Source of the DNA: Cyanobium gracile PCC 6307
Lineage (GTDB): Bacteria > Cyanobacteriota > Cyanobacteriia > PCC-6307 > Cyanobiaceae
Reading direction: 5' to 3'
Assembly: GCF_000316515.1 (NCBI RefSeq)
Contig: NC_019675.1
Span: 3,222,001 to 3,286,000, forward strand
Length of the DNA: 64,000 nucleotides
The position numbers were made by a program, and so were the translations under genes. The notes under the pieces are model-generated. The model did no database searches. It saw only the letters and a list, made by a program, of their open reading frames with translations, and was not told the DNA's origin. Positions 34,375 to 43,292 of the stretch are shown piece by piece (position 1 is the stretch's first letter; every line of letters begins with the position of its first letter).

Positions 34375-34692
34375 ATGCACTTCAACAGCCAGGTCACGAT
34401 CCGCCTGCCCGATGGATCCCTCTTCCCTCCGATCGGCCTCCTCCACGAAGACGACGACGTCCTCTCCGGGCTCCTGTTCCTCCAGAGCATGGGCCGCCAA
34501 ATGGCGTGGCATCGCAACGGAGAGCTCAGCGGCCTCCAGCTCCAGGTCACCGCTCCCCCCGAGACCGTCAGCAGCGCAGCCGTCATCGACAGGGCCATCA
34601 GCGGCGCAGCCGCCAGCACCGAGGACCTGGAAGAGGTCTTCTCCTTCCTCGATTCCCCCGCCTGCTGCCCCAACAGCGCCCACAAGCCATGA
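34375..34692 (+). CDS. Small hypothetical protein of the mobile element
   Basis: 105 residues from ATG 34375, which follows a terminator hairpin by one base. The N-terminal part, MHFNSQVTIRLPDGSLFPPIGLLHEDDDVL, looks like a beta-rich fold, with an acidic C-terminal helix (TEDLEEVFSFLDS). No family recognised. It overlaps the SSB-like gene by ATGA. With no room for a normal ribosome site, translation may depend on the hairpin opening, or a downstream start (ATG 34489) may be used. Confidence 0.5.
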   Translation: MHFNSQVTIRLPDGSLFPPIGLLHEDDDVLSGLLFLQSMGRQMAWHRNGELSGLQLQVTAPPETVSSAAVIDRAISGAAASTEDLEEVFSFLDSPACCPNSAHKP

Positions 34693-34991
34693 ATGTCACC
34701 GTGCTGACAGGGACTGTCCCTCTGCCGGTGCAGCTCACCTTCTTCGGCTGCGGAGCCATCCGCGCGGAAGTTCTCCTGCTGGTCTCCGCCGTCTCCCCCC
34801 GCTGGGAGGAGGAGTCCGCCGGCGGCTTCTCCCTGCTCGTTGAGGTCTGGGGGAAGCAGGCCCAGGAGCTCAGCGACAACGCCACCCCCGGCATGCGTCT
34901 GGCGGCCTCGGGGCGCCTCTGTGGCAACCACTGCGGCATCCGCCTGGTGGCCGATCGGATCCACTTGCCGCTCAAACCACCTGAGAGCTGA
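34689..34991 (+). CDS. Single-stranded DNA-binding protein-like (OB fold)
   Basis: 100 residues. The pattern MNVTVLTGTV...FSLLVEVWGKQAQEL...PGMRLAASGRLC matches the core strands of bacterial SSB proteins, where WGKQAE is a typical segment. It is shorter than housekeeping SSB (about 120-180) and lacks the acidic C-terminal tip (DDxPF). It probably assists replication of the mobile element. Coupled to the preceding gene. Confidence 0.65.
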   Translation: MNVTVLTGTVPLPVQLTFFGCGAIRAEVLLLVSAVSPRWEEESAGGFSLLVEVWGKQAQELSDNATPGMRLAASGRLCGNHCGIRLVADRIHLPLKPPES

Positions 34992-35035
34992 TCCGTTCAA
35001 ACGGGCGGGCGGGTGTGAGCCCCGCCCCAGCAGTT

Positions 35036-35064
35036 GCCGGTCTCCCTGTGAGGCCGGCTTTTTT
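35036..35064 (+). terminator. Terminator hairpin in the DUF932 gene leader
   Basis: GCCGGTCTC (35036-35044) pairs with GAGGCCGGC (35050-35058), one T-G pair included, with a 5-nt loop and six Ts (35059-35064). It is 40 bp upstream of the DUF932 start. Confidence 0.85.
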
Positions 35065-35104
35065 GTCCTCTCTGGCGGCGTCATACCTGCCGCTGCGATT
35101 TCCC

Positions 35105-36121
35105 ATGTCCCATCAATTCAGCTCTGGCGTGTTCCTGCACAGCCAGCCCGCCTGGCACCGCCTAGGCCTGGTCCTGGATGGCACCCTGCCGGCCCGTGAG
35201 GCGTTCCGCCTCGGTGGCGCCGACTTCCATCTCGCCAGCCGCCCCATCTACGACGCCGACATGCGTCCGATCGACGGGTACCAGGCGATCTGCCGTACCG
35301 ACACCGGCGCCGCCCTCTCGGTGATGAACAGCACCTACGAGATCGTCCAGAACGAGCAGCTCATTCGCGTGGCGGAAGCCCTCCACAGCGATGCGGTGAT
35401 GGACGCGGTCTGCGTCCTGGCCGGCGGCAAGAAGGTGACCTTCACGGCCCGAGTGCGCCAATCAGAAGGGGAGGTCCTCCCCGGTGATCCGGTGAACCAG
35501 TACCTGGTCGGCTGCACCAGCCATGACGGAACCATCGCCTTCTCGGTCTTCTTCTCGCCGATCCGGGTCGTGTGCCAGAACACCCTCTCGGCTGCCCTGG
35601 GGCTGGCAACCGCCAGGAGCCGCCGCCAGCAGGGCTGCCGCATCCGCCATACGAGGAACGCGAATGCCTTGATCAACAGGCTCCCCGAGCTCATCGACCT
35701 CCAGCGGCAGCAGTTCACCGGTGGCCTGGCTGAGCTCCGCGCCATGGCCGCTGCGCCGTGCACGGCTACCCAGTTCAGGCAGTACGTGGAGACTCTCTTC
35801 TCTGATCAGCTGCGGGGGGCCATCAATGACCGCCGGGGGGATGCCAGCACAAGCCGGCCGCGTCGTCTGGAGGATCTCCCGGCCTGGGAGGGCCTTGCTG
35901 CCAAGTTCGAAGGCCAGGCCATCGGCAGCGACATCCCTGGCGTGCAGGGCTCGATGTGGGGCGCCTACCAGGCGGTGACGGAGCATCTGAGCCATGACGC
36001 TGGGCGCTCAAGGGATCCGATCGAGGCGGCCCGCCAGCGGCTGGAGGGGCTGTGGTTCGGCAAAGCCGCCGCCACCCTCACTCAGGCGCATGAGCTGGCT
36101 CTGGCGGCGACCCGCAGCTGA
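35105..36121 (+). CDS. DUF932 / phage-plasmid-like protein
   Basis: 338 residues from ATG 35105. It shows the DUF932 (TIGR03299) pattern: SQPAWHRLG, YDADMRPIDGYQAICRTDTGAALSVMNSTYEIVQNEQL, VCVLAGGKKVTFTARV, PVNQYLVGCTSHDGTIAF, VVCQNTLSAAL. Such proteins are common on plasmids, ICEs and phages next to SSB or recombination genes. They may protect DNA or fulfil an anti-restriction role, but no activity is established. Intact. Supports the view that 33.7-36.1 kb is one accessory module of a mobile element. Confidence 0.85.
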   Translation: MSHQFSSGVFLHSQPAWHRLGLVLDGTLPAREAFRLGGADFHLASRPIYDADMRPIDGYQAICRTDTGAALSVMNSTYEIVQNEQLIRVAEALHSDAVMDAVCVLAGGKKVTFTARVRQSEGEVLPGDPVNQYLVGCTSHDGTIAFSVFFSPIRVVCQNTLSAALGLATARSRRQQGCRIRHTRNANALINRLPELIDLQRQQFTGGLAELRAMAAAPCTATQFRQYVETLFSDQLRGAINDRRGDASTSRPRRLEDLPAWEGLAAKFEGQAIGSDIPGVQGSMWGAYQAVTEHLSHDAGRSRDPIEAARQRLEGLWFGKAAATLTQAHELALAATRS

Positions 36122-36538
36122 GGCCGGACTTCGGCCAACAGGGGGCCTACGGCCAGGAGGAGGGCGAAGCCGGAAGAGGAAATGGGCAAGGGCTCTGACC
36201 TCCTTGCCCGGCTTGTCCACACCAGCGGGCTGTGACGAGCACTGATGCCTCCAGATGCTGCCATGACTTCTGGCGATGGGACCTGCAGAGGGCTCCTGCC
36301 AGCGGGGGGTGGTCTCGGCGGTGGCGTCCAGGAAGCCCTGGCGCTGGTTCCAATGGTGTCCCGCCTTCCCCCCGAGAACGAATGCTCCACCCCCATGGCT
36401 TGGGAAACCACCTGAGGCTTGCTGGCTTGCACGCCTGGCCCCCCCCCCGAGCCCGGTTCAGCGAGTTCAATCCGATGAGTCCATCCCCTTCCGTCCATTT
36501 CCAACACCAACCGCACTTGCATGGTGCCCATCCCTCCA
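36122..36538. other. Intergenic, no gene seen
   Basis: About 420 bp. Short hairpins rich in G and C (for example near 36125-36135) and a long C tract near 36440 are visible, but there is no gene or T-tailed terminator. Confidence 0.4.
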
Positions 36539-36769
36539 ATGACCTCCTACAATCCCAACTTCTGGAACACCATCGCCACCTTCTGTCGTGAGCTGGCTCC
36601 GGTCAGTGGCGCTTTGCTCGATTCGATCAGTGAGACGGCTGCAGCGATTGAACGAGCCGGATTCGAGTCGCAGTCAACAAGGAAGCACCTTGAGGCAAGC
36701 CAGGTGCCAATGCTGCCCCCCGAGAACTCGATGACCCTCCCGGAGCAAGAGGAGGGGGACATGCGATGA
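36539..36769 (+). CDS. Small hypothetical protein
   Basis: 76 residues from ATG 36539 (open from 36521). NFWNTIATFCRELAPVSGALLDSISETAAAIERAG forms one amphipathic helical region, and the tail is acidic (LPEQEEGDMR). No family recognised. It lies at the edge of the mobile element. Confidence 0.4.
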   Translation: MTSYNPNFWNTIATFCRELAPVSGALLDSISETAAAIERAGFESQSTRKHLEASQVPMLPPENSMTLPEQEEGDMR

Positions 36770-36984
36770 CGGCAAAGGCTGTCATGGTCGGACAGAGGCG
36801 CATAGGTTCAGCAGACGGCTCCTATGGCCTGCATCCCCCCCGGGTATTGCGACCACCTTCCCGACCAGAGATGGGGGTATTCCCTAGGAGCGTGTCGCAC
36901 GTTGCGCCGAGACCCGAACACCGTGCGTGAGCTGCGGTGATTCCGGACTGCCGGATTTCAACTGTTCCGACATCAACCAGGCCC

Positions 36985-37165
36985 TCAGCCTGTTGCGAGC
37001 GATGCCCTGAACAGCTTCAGCAGGTTGTGGGTGGTGGGCATCAGCGCCCACTTCCCGTTCACCTCCTCCAGTCCTCGCAATCGGAAGCGATCCAGTCCTC
37101 GTGCACCCTTGATCTGGCCAAAAACGGGCTCGACGACGGTCTTACACAAGGCGTAGATCGCCTGA
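36985..37165 (-). pseudogene. IS1182-family transposase, C-terminal remnant
   Basis: The minus strand encodes AIYALCKTVVEPVFGQIKGA followed by RGLDRFRLRGLEEVNGKWALM and THNLLKLFRASL, ending at TGA 36985. This is the conserved end of IS1182-type transposases. Nothing of the rest remains; the frame upstream is unrelated. A run of ten Cs at about 37168-37177 marks the break. Confidence 0.75.
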
Positions 37166-37300
37166 CCCCCCCCCCGGCTTCCGTGACTGGCTCTCTCTAG
37201 CGCTGTTTGGATCGGACTTGTGGGAACGTCCACATCTGCAATAAGTATAAGTACGCTTCCCCTGCTGGGCACAGAAGACATGAACATGAAGCGAGTGGTA

Positions 37301-38203
37301 TCAAAATGGCAGCTTCGATAGCTGATCAGAAAAGAGAGATGCCACCACAGTGCCTCCAGCTTTCTCCAAGATTGATCGAATTGATCTCCCGCATTCACGA
37401 AGAATTGTTGTCTTGGGCTTTGGAGAGGTCAATTGGCTCGAAATCGTTTCAAGCTCAGCCCTGAGTTCAGATTCTTGATCGGCCGTGAGTTGAAGATCTT
37501 GAATCTTGCTTGCAAGTAGTTCTACGAAAGTCGAAATTGCTTCCCTGTCTATCTGATGCCGTGAATGTACTTGAATAGCAGCGGTATTCGATTGCTGGAT
37601 CTGCGGGTTATGGACAGGTCCATAAAAGTTATTCACTGCCTGTGAGGTACCTTGGGCCGACTGAGCCTCCTGCGCTGTGAATGTCATTCCCTCACCAACA
37701 ATCCCTTCCTCTTCAAGCTTTAGTGTACAGTTCAGGATCACATTGCGAACCTGCTCAATAATCTTGATAATTTCCGTATTTGGACAAGCCAGTGAAATCT
37801 TTGTCTCGAAACCGGCGTCTAAACTCTTGCAAAGCTGACGTTCAATATCTTGAGGGAATGGAATGTATTCAGAAGTAGCCTCCTTTTCGTGTGCAATGCT
37901 CTCAAGTTCTGCGATCGACTGACCAATGTTCCTGAAGGAGTACATCTCGCCTTCTGATGGGTCTTGGAAGATGATTGGAGACCACCCACGGTATGGATTC
38001 CAGAACTTCACCGAACCCTTAGCCTTTCGGTACTCAGGCACTTTTTCGTGAGGGCCGTACCCATTAAGCTCTGAATTGATCCATGATTCGAATTCGCTGA
38101 ATATACGCTTTCGCGAGATGACCAAACTTTTCCGCAATAGGTCGGTCACAGAATCCGAACGATCTAGCGATTCTTGTTGTAGCTGAAGCAAAACTGGCGT
38201 CAT
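37301..38203 (-). CDS. AbiTii-domain protein, putative defence partner of SIR2
   Basis: 300 residues from ATG 38203 (TTG 38239 is possible). Residues 1-80 match the AbiTii domain: QLQQESLDRSDSVTDLLRKSL, the core WINSELNGYG, PEYRKAKGSVKFWNPYRGW. The middle (about 90-180) is helical and unrecognised. Residues 190-225 are a linker with Asn-rich VNNFYGPVHNPQIQQS, often found before effector or sensing domains. The end is helical. AbiTii is associated with abortive-infection proteins. The gene lies 123 bp downstream of a SIR2-domain gene in the same direction and shares its low GC. Function inferred. Confidence 0.65.
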   Translation of the reverse strand: MTPVLLQLQQESLDRSDSVTDLLRKSLVISRKRIFSEFESWINSELNGYGPHEKVPEYRKAKGSVKFWNPYRGWSPIIFQDPSEGEMYSFRNIGQSIAELESIAHEKEATSEYIPFPQDIERQLCKSLDAGFETKISLACPNTEIIKIIEQVRNVILNCTLKLEEEGIVGEGMTFTAQEAQSAQGTSQAVNNFYGPVHNPQIQQSNTAAIQVHSRHQIDREAISTFVELLASKIQDLQLTADQESELRAELETISSQLTSPKPKTTILRECGRSIRSILEKAGGTVVASLFSDQLSKLPF

Positions 38204-38326
38204 GTGATCATGCTCCCTGGGTGTAGGTATAACACTCAAGATCAGCGAAGAGCTGAAGTTCCGTGTGAGTGAGAAAGCATCATTGCTCCTGTCCGCTGGA
38301 TCTTGATGCTAGGCGTCTCCGGCGGA

Positions 38327-39523
38327 TTAGAAGAGAAGCGTTTCGGGATTGGTCTCAAGTGTACGCACGAAAGCTTCAGCGCTTCCTTGAAGCAGCGATG
38401 GTGGATTCGTAGAGGGTGAGAACTCTATACGGCCTCGTAGCTGGGGGGAGAAGCAGCTTTCGTACCGATGCTTCATCTGATCACAACTTTCAGACTTCGT
38501 ATGCAGTACTGGATCGAACACGACTAGCTTGTTCAGATTAAGATTGGGGCCTAATGCAGCTTTGAGGAAGTACTGCATGTAGATATCTGTTTGCGGAAGG
38601 CTGTAGCCGACAACAACGACATTTTTGGCAGCGCGAAGACGCGAGAGGGCTGCCGACCACATTGACGAAGCGGCATCGGTTGACAATTTGTTGAACACTG
38701 GAGGGAGGATGAACGGCTCGGCTAGTGCCGCTGCCATGTTCCAGTGCATTGCGAGTGTGGTCTTCCGCTTTGTTGGAAATGGAAAGTTCAGGGATCCATG
38801 TAACTTGATCAGATCAATGACGCTGAAAGTCCCTTCAGAGTCATATGGAATCTCCTCAAGTACAGTTCCTAAAGTTGATGTTGGAGGTTGTGCCGACCAC
38901 ATGTCGTACTTAACGTACTTCACGCAGTAACGTTGCGGCTTGATGGGCTCATAGTGATAGTTCACAGCGATTTTCTCGAAAGGTAGGTGAACCTTGGACC
39001 CATACTCTGTCCCAACGAGCACTTGAAGCAGTGAACGTTCAAGCACGAGATCGTAATTAAATGTCAGTATGGTAGGCAAACGATGCCCCTTGTCAACTGC
39101 GGAAAACAATGACTTCCAGAAGGCACGGTATAGCTCTGGCCCTTCCTTTACTACCCTGCCGCTGCGTGGGTCCAGTCCCGGATGCTTTACACCACAACAG
39201 ATCTCAATAGTCCTGGCTATTGCATTGGTCATTGAAGTGAACTTCTGTGTGTCCTTCCTGTGGCCGGCTAGAACGTTGAAAGAAAGAATTGAAAGAATAT
39301 CTTCAATATTCCTGTCATCGAACTGTGCCCTCCCATGATATGAATCCAGCTCAGCACGGATCACCATCGCATCCTTCAACGCTTGGTGATCCTCTGGGTC
39401 TAAAGGCTTGTCGGACTTGCCGCGTACAGCTAACTCCCACATTTTTTCTACAAAACCGCCAAGTAGTGGGATGCCGGCATTCCATGAGAAACCAGCGCCG
39501 AGAATGAAGACGGTATCTGACAT
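38327..39523 (-). CDS. SIR2-like domain protein, putative NADase of a defence system
   Basis: 398 residues from ATG 39523. The N-terminal SIR2 fold has FILGAGFSWNAGIPLLGGF (GAGxS at 9-13), TFNYD at 154-158 and LHGSLNF at 241-247, giving the expected NAD-site Asn156, Asp158 and catalytic His242. KNVVVVGYSLPQTDIYM near residue 315 is the late SIR2 block. Standalone SIR2 proteins of this type deplete NAD during phage infection in several systems. The downstream AbiTii-domain gene could be a sensor or partner. Intact, low GC, in a debris-rich zone. Confidence 0.8.
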   Translation of the reverse strand: MSDTVFILGAGFSWNAGIPLLGGFVEKMWELAVRGKSDKPLDPEDHQALKDAMVIRAELDSYHGRAQFDDRNIEDILSILSFNVLAGHRKDTQKFTSMTNAIARTIEICCGVKHPGLDPRSGRVVKEGPELYRAFWKSLFSAVDKGHRLPTILTFNYDLVLERSLLQVLVGTEYGSKVHLPFEKIAVNYHYEPIKPQRYCVKYVKYDMWSAQPPTSTLGTVLEEIPYDSEGTFSVIDLIKLHGSLNFPFPTKRKTTLAMHWNMAAALAEPFILPPVFNKLSTDAASSMWSAALSRLRAAKNVVVVGYSLPQTDIYMQYFLKAALGPNLNLNKLVVFDPVLHTKSESCDQMKHRYESCFSPQLRGRIEFSPSTNPPSLLQGSAEAFVRTLETNPETLLF

Positions 39524-39966
39524 GGTGCTCGCTGAGGTTTGCAATGCCTAACGCTTTATTAGGCAGTTCCGGGAACCACAACCCTTCTTCAGCTCCATTC
39601 CGTGAACCACAGTGGATTTAACCAAGACCATGGGGCGAAATCCCTTTCCTCCTTGCCGATCTTATCTGAAAAGCCAAGATATTGGCCCCTTATCTCGGGC
39701 CCGTGACCCACATGTAGCTATCGCTACATCACTTCTGCTGGACTTCAGGCTCCGGGCGGCCATTGGTTCAGCACATGGGTGTCAATCATGGTGGTGGTCA
39801 TCTCCTGATGTTCCAGGAGCTCCTGGGCATGAATCTTGAACTTGCTGAGCGGGAAAAAGCCGGGGAGAAGGTGGTGGGGCTGTGGGCGCCCTTGGGTGAG
39901 CTCCCTGCAAGCTATTCAGTTACCTCAGACTGCCCCCCGTGAGAAGCGCTGTATCCGGCTGTTGCG
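39524..39966. other. Intergenic debris, no gene seen
   Basis: About 440 bp between the SIR2 gene and the nuclease pseudogene. Fragments of open frame are present on both strands without recognisable motifs. The 5' 60 bp is AT-rich and likely holds the SIR2 promoter. Confidence 0.4.
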
Positions 39967-40647
39967 TTCATCTCAGCGCATCGCAGGCTTCTCCGTCACT
40001 GTCGCCGTCGAGGTAGATGTGCCCATCCAGCAGCAGCTCCTGGGCCCGCTTCTAGGATCCAACCTCCCGGCATCTCCAGAGCCTTCCAGGGTGGAGGTGG
40101 CCGGCATGTGGTCGTTGATGATGGTCAGCGTGACAGGGCGCTGCTTGGGCTAGTGCGGGGCGGCTCTGTTGGTGGCTCTCCACTCCCAAGGGTGCTCGAT
40201 CCCGTCGTCGAACCTCCACACCCCAACGTGGTATCGCTTGGCCAGCTTCTCCCGATTCATATAGGCCCACTCCTCACACTGGTTCATGTACTGGCGATAC
40301 GCGAAGGCATGGCCCTGCTGTACCAGGGAGAGGCCGGCATTGGTACCGTCCTGGGCGAACACCTCCGCAACCGTCCGGCCATTGCGGTCCTTGGTCTGGG
40401 CCTTCAGCGTCACCGTGGAGTCGACCGGCACTAGATCCTGGAGCGCTTGCCTGGCTCGCTGTCAGTAGGGAGCCTGAGCCATATTCGGGGCGTCGATGCA
40501 GGCCAGCCTGTTCGTGACCTTTCTCCCGTCGTCATTGACCCGCACGGTGTCTCCATCACCCACTGAAATCACCGTGGTGGTCTTCCCTGGCTGAGGAGCC
40601 AGAGTCACCCCGAGGACCACTGAGGCAATCAGAGCATGGAGTCGCAT
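39967..40647 (-). pseudogene. Thermonuclease (SNase-like) with excalibur domain, broken
   Basis: Minus strand from ATG 40647: signal peptide, TTVISVGDGDTVRVNDDGRKV, RLACIDAPNMAQAPY, then TGA at 40462-40464 where family members usually have a Gly codon. The frame resumes at once with QRARQALQDLVPVDSTVTLKAQTKDRNGRTVAEVF, GLSLVQQGHAFAYRQYMNQC and KRYHVGVW. A further stop after RATNRAAPH and a frame change come before RAQELLLDGHIYLDGDSDGEACDALR, a calcium-binding excalibur motif, ending at 39967. One nonsense base and a later lesion seem to have silenced a secreted Ca-dependent nuclease. Confidence 0.8.
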
Positions 40648-41034
40648 CTGTGGGGCAGAGGGTTTTCCATTCTCATTGCCACTGTCCGTGACTGGGAACC
40701 CTGTAGGTATTCACTCCACCACGTTGCCCCGCTACCTCTGGTACTTCGACCCCGCCGGCTGGCCGCGCTGGCCGCAGGGGGGGCTTTCACCGCTGGTTAA
40801 TCATGGAGCTCGGCCCAGCCACCCCCTCCCACACCCCCTACTCAGCCACGTCAGCTCAACCCACACCCCCCGAGCACGAACCTTTGGGCCCTTGAACTCC
40901 ACCATCACTGCATGCCCCTGCGGCCTATCAACGGCAAGCCCCCCAGAGCATTCCATCTCCGAGACCCGGCTCACCCAGAGCAAGAGCGCACTACTTGTAA
41001 CAGGCATTCCCCAGGTGTTTCGTTGAGAAAATCT
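40648..41034. other. Intergenic, no gene seen
   Basis: About 390 bp upstream of the nuclease pseudogene and downstream of the histidine kinase stop. No supported gene or terminator with a T tail. Confidence 0.4.
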
Positions 41035-42450
41035 CTAGGTATTGCCAGCAACACGCAAGTCCTCGAGGATTCGACCACCAACCATCGGCAGTTTCACGGT
41101 GAAGACACTCCCGAATCCGTGATTGGAAGCCACGGAAATCTGGCCGCGATGGCGGTGGACGATCGCGGCCACTATGGAGAGCCCAAGACCGGTGCCGCCC
41201 TGGCGACGGGAACGCCCTGGATCACTGCGGTAGAAACGATCAAAAATCCGCTGCTGATCGGACGGTGCGATGCCAATACCAGTGTCCTGCACCTGCAGCA
41301 CCACCTGGCTTCTCTCGCGCCCCAAGCGAAGCACCACCTCCCCTCCTCTTGGTGTGTATTGAATCGCATTCAGCAGCAGGTTGGACACGAGCCGATACAA
41401 CTCAGATTCCACGCCCATGATTTCGGCCTCTTCCTCGACATCCAACAGTTTCAGTGTCAGCCCGGCCTCCGCCGCCGCCTCGCTGGTCTCCTCCAGCAGA
41501 TCGCGCGCGATCTGAGTCAAAGAGCAGGGCTGCACTGCCGCTGCGGACTGGGGACCATCGAGGCGGGCCAACAGCAGCAGGTCACTGATCAAGCGGCTCA
41601 GCCGTTGTCCCTGCCGGTGGACCGCGGCAAGCATCTGGTCCCTGGCGACGGCGTCATCAGGCGGCTGCCTCCTGTGGGCTTCCACCACTCCCAGAAGGTT
41701 GGCCAGAGGGGCGCGCAGTTCGTGGGCCGCATCGGCAGTGAACTGCTCCTGCTGCCGGTACGCCACCAGCAGTGGCCGCATCGCCAGACCTGACAACCAC
41801 CAACTGGCCAGTCCCGCGACCAGCAGGGCAAGCACAACAATCGTCTGAATCGCCCACCAGAGGCGTTGTCGTTCCGCGTCCAGTCCGCGCAAGCTGCGCC
41901 CGATCTGCAGATAGCCCCAATCCAGCTCCCTCGCCTTCGCACCTGAATGCACTGGTGTATGAGATCGGTGCAGGTGGATCGAATACTGCATAGAGCGCTC
42001 GCCTCCTGGTCCCACCACCACCGACCAGGCGGGGCCGAGGTGTTCGGCCTGGGCTCGTGGCGACTGGCTTGGCGATCCCGGGGAATGGGCGATCAGTACG
42101 CCACGAGGATCCAGAAGGCGCAGGTAGAACCGCTCCGGGTCGGTGACGCTCACGGCATGACGCGAGATCAGCGAGGGGGGCGACGGGCAAGGATCTCCTG
42201 CCAGGCAAAGACCGGGAAGAACCGCGGCCAGCTGGGCAGAGGGCCTGGCTTCCGCCGGCAACAACGGCTTGAGGCTGTCATGCAAGGTGCCGGCCAAGGT
42301 TTCCACCTCGCGCTCTAGGGCCGACCAGTTGGAGCGCATCAACAGGCCAAACATCCCAAGGCCAGCGCCATAGAGGATCACCCCGATCACCGCCAGGTAG
42401 ACAGCCGCCAGTCGCAGGCGGCTGCGGGAAATGGGACCAGGCCTGGCCAT
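41035..42450 (-). CDS. Sensor histidine kinase, NrsS/RppB-like
   Basis: 471 residues. TM1 (about 14-37) and TM2 (198-222) flank a periplasmic sensor domain of about 160 residues that contains several His and Cys (LCLAGDPC; HLHRSHTPVH). The HisKA box is DAAHELRAPLANL with phospho-His243. The ATPase domain has N-box LLNAIQYTP, G1 DTGIGIAPS and G2 GGTGLGLSI. It lies 11 bp downstream of its response regulator. The location beside an RND efflux operon parallels NrsRS of Synechocystis, which senses nickel. The metal sensed here is unknown. Confidence 0.85.
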   Translation of the reverse strand: MARPGPISRSRLRLAAVYLAVIGVILYGAGLGMFGLLMRSNWSALEREVETLAGTLHDSLKPLLPAEARPSAQLAAVLPGLCLAGDPCPSPPSLISRHAVSVTDPERFYLRLLDPRGVLIAHSPGSPSQSPRAQAEHLGPAWSVVVGPGGERSMQYSIHLHRSHTPVHSGAKARELDWGYLQIGRSLRGLDAERQRLWWAIQTIVVLALLVAGLASWWLSGLAMRPLLVAYRQQEQFTADAAHELRAPLANLLGVVEAHRRQPPDDAVARDQMLAAVHRQGQRLSRLISDLLLLARLDGPQSAAAVQPCSLTQIARDLLEETSEAAAEAGLTLKLLDVEEEAEIMGVESELYRLVSNLLLNAIQYTPRGGEVVLRLGRERSQVVLQVQDTGIGIAPSDQQRIFDRFYRSDPGRSRRQGGTGLGLSIVAAIVHRHRGQISVASNHGFGSVFTVKLPMVGGRILEDLRVAGNT

Positions 42451-42461
42451 AGCAGTTGTTC

Positions 42462-43172
42462 CTATGGCTCTGCCGCAGTCTCCGGATCAAAGCGATAGCC
42501 CTTTGAGGGCACGGTCTCGATCGGAGAAGCCAGCCCGTGGCTGGCGATCTTGCGCCTCAGCAGACGCACCTGGGCCGCGACCACATTGCTGATCGGGTCC
42601 TCATCCAGCGACCAGAGCTGGGTTCGCAGCCGCGATCCCGGAATGATCTCCTTCGGATGCTCCATGAAGTAGGCCATCAGTTGAAGTTCCTTCGCGGACA
42701 GGCTGATCCTGGTGGTTGCCTTTGACTGCTGAACGGTGAGGCAGCCTTCGGCGGGATCCAGCTCAAAGGAACCGACCCTCAGGAGCGGCTCGCGGTAGCT
42801 GGGCTGGCGGCGCTGCAGCGCCCGGATCCTGGCCAGCAGTTCCTCCATCGCGAAGGGCTTGCTCAGGTAGTCGTCGGCGCCGGCATCAAGGCCCTGCACC
42901 CGGTGGCTGGTATCAGCCAGGGCCGTGAGCATCAGCACCGGCAGGGTGAGGCCAGCCCCCCGCAGCCGCCGGCAGAGCTCCACCCCGGACAGACCCGGCA
43001 GCATCCAATCCACGATCGCCAGGTTGTAGGTGGCCAGATCGCTTCGGAGCAGGCTCCATCCCCCCAGGCCCTCGGCCACATGATCCACCACATGCTGATC
43101 CGCCCGGAGCACGGCCTGGATCGCACTCGCCAGCTCGGCTTCGTCCTCCACCAGCAGGATGCGCAGTGGCAT
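42462..43172 (-). CDS. OmpR-family response regulator, NrsR/RppA-like
   Basis: 236 residues. The receiver domain has the acidic pair in LLVEDEAE, phospho-Asp55 in IVDWMLPGLSG and Lys in LSKPFAMEE. The C-terminal winged helix has SLSAKELQLMAYFMEHPKEII and NVVAAQVRLLRRKI. It is transcribed away from the adaptor-RND-EamA genes, with about 120 bp between, and probably controls both directions. Pairs with the histidine kinase just downstream. Confidence 0.9.
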   Translation of the reverse strand: MPLRILLVEDEAELASAIQAVLRADQHVVDHVAEGLGGWSLLRSDLATYNLAIVDWMLPGLSGVELCRRLRGAGLTLPVLMLTALADTSHRVQGLDAGADDYLSKPFAMEELLARIRALQRRQPSYREPLLRVGSFELDPAEGCLTVQQSKATTRISLSAKELQLMAYFMEHPKEIIPGSRLRTQLWSLDEDPISNVVAAQVRLLRRKIASHGLASPIETVPSKGYRFDPETAAEP

Positions 43173-43292
43173 AGGCCCGGGATTGGGGGCGAACTCGGCT
43201 GATCCTAGGCAGCGCAGGCGGTTTCACCTGTTTTTCATCCCCATTGCGGCATCCTCTGCGGGTCCTTGTCCTGCCCATGAGGCAGCAGCAGC

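Noticed and set aside
36360-37180. C tracts of seven to ten bases as phase-variable switches
   Set aside because: They lie outside or at the edges of any supported gene, so there is no frame for slippage to change.
25330-40000. Search for a second copy of the tRNA-Leu 3' end as attR
   Set aside because: Only short C-rich matches were seen; none covers the T arm and acceptor, so no attR is called.
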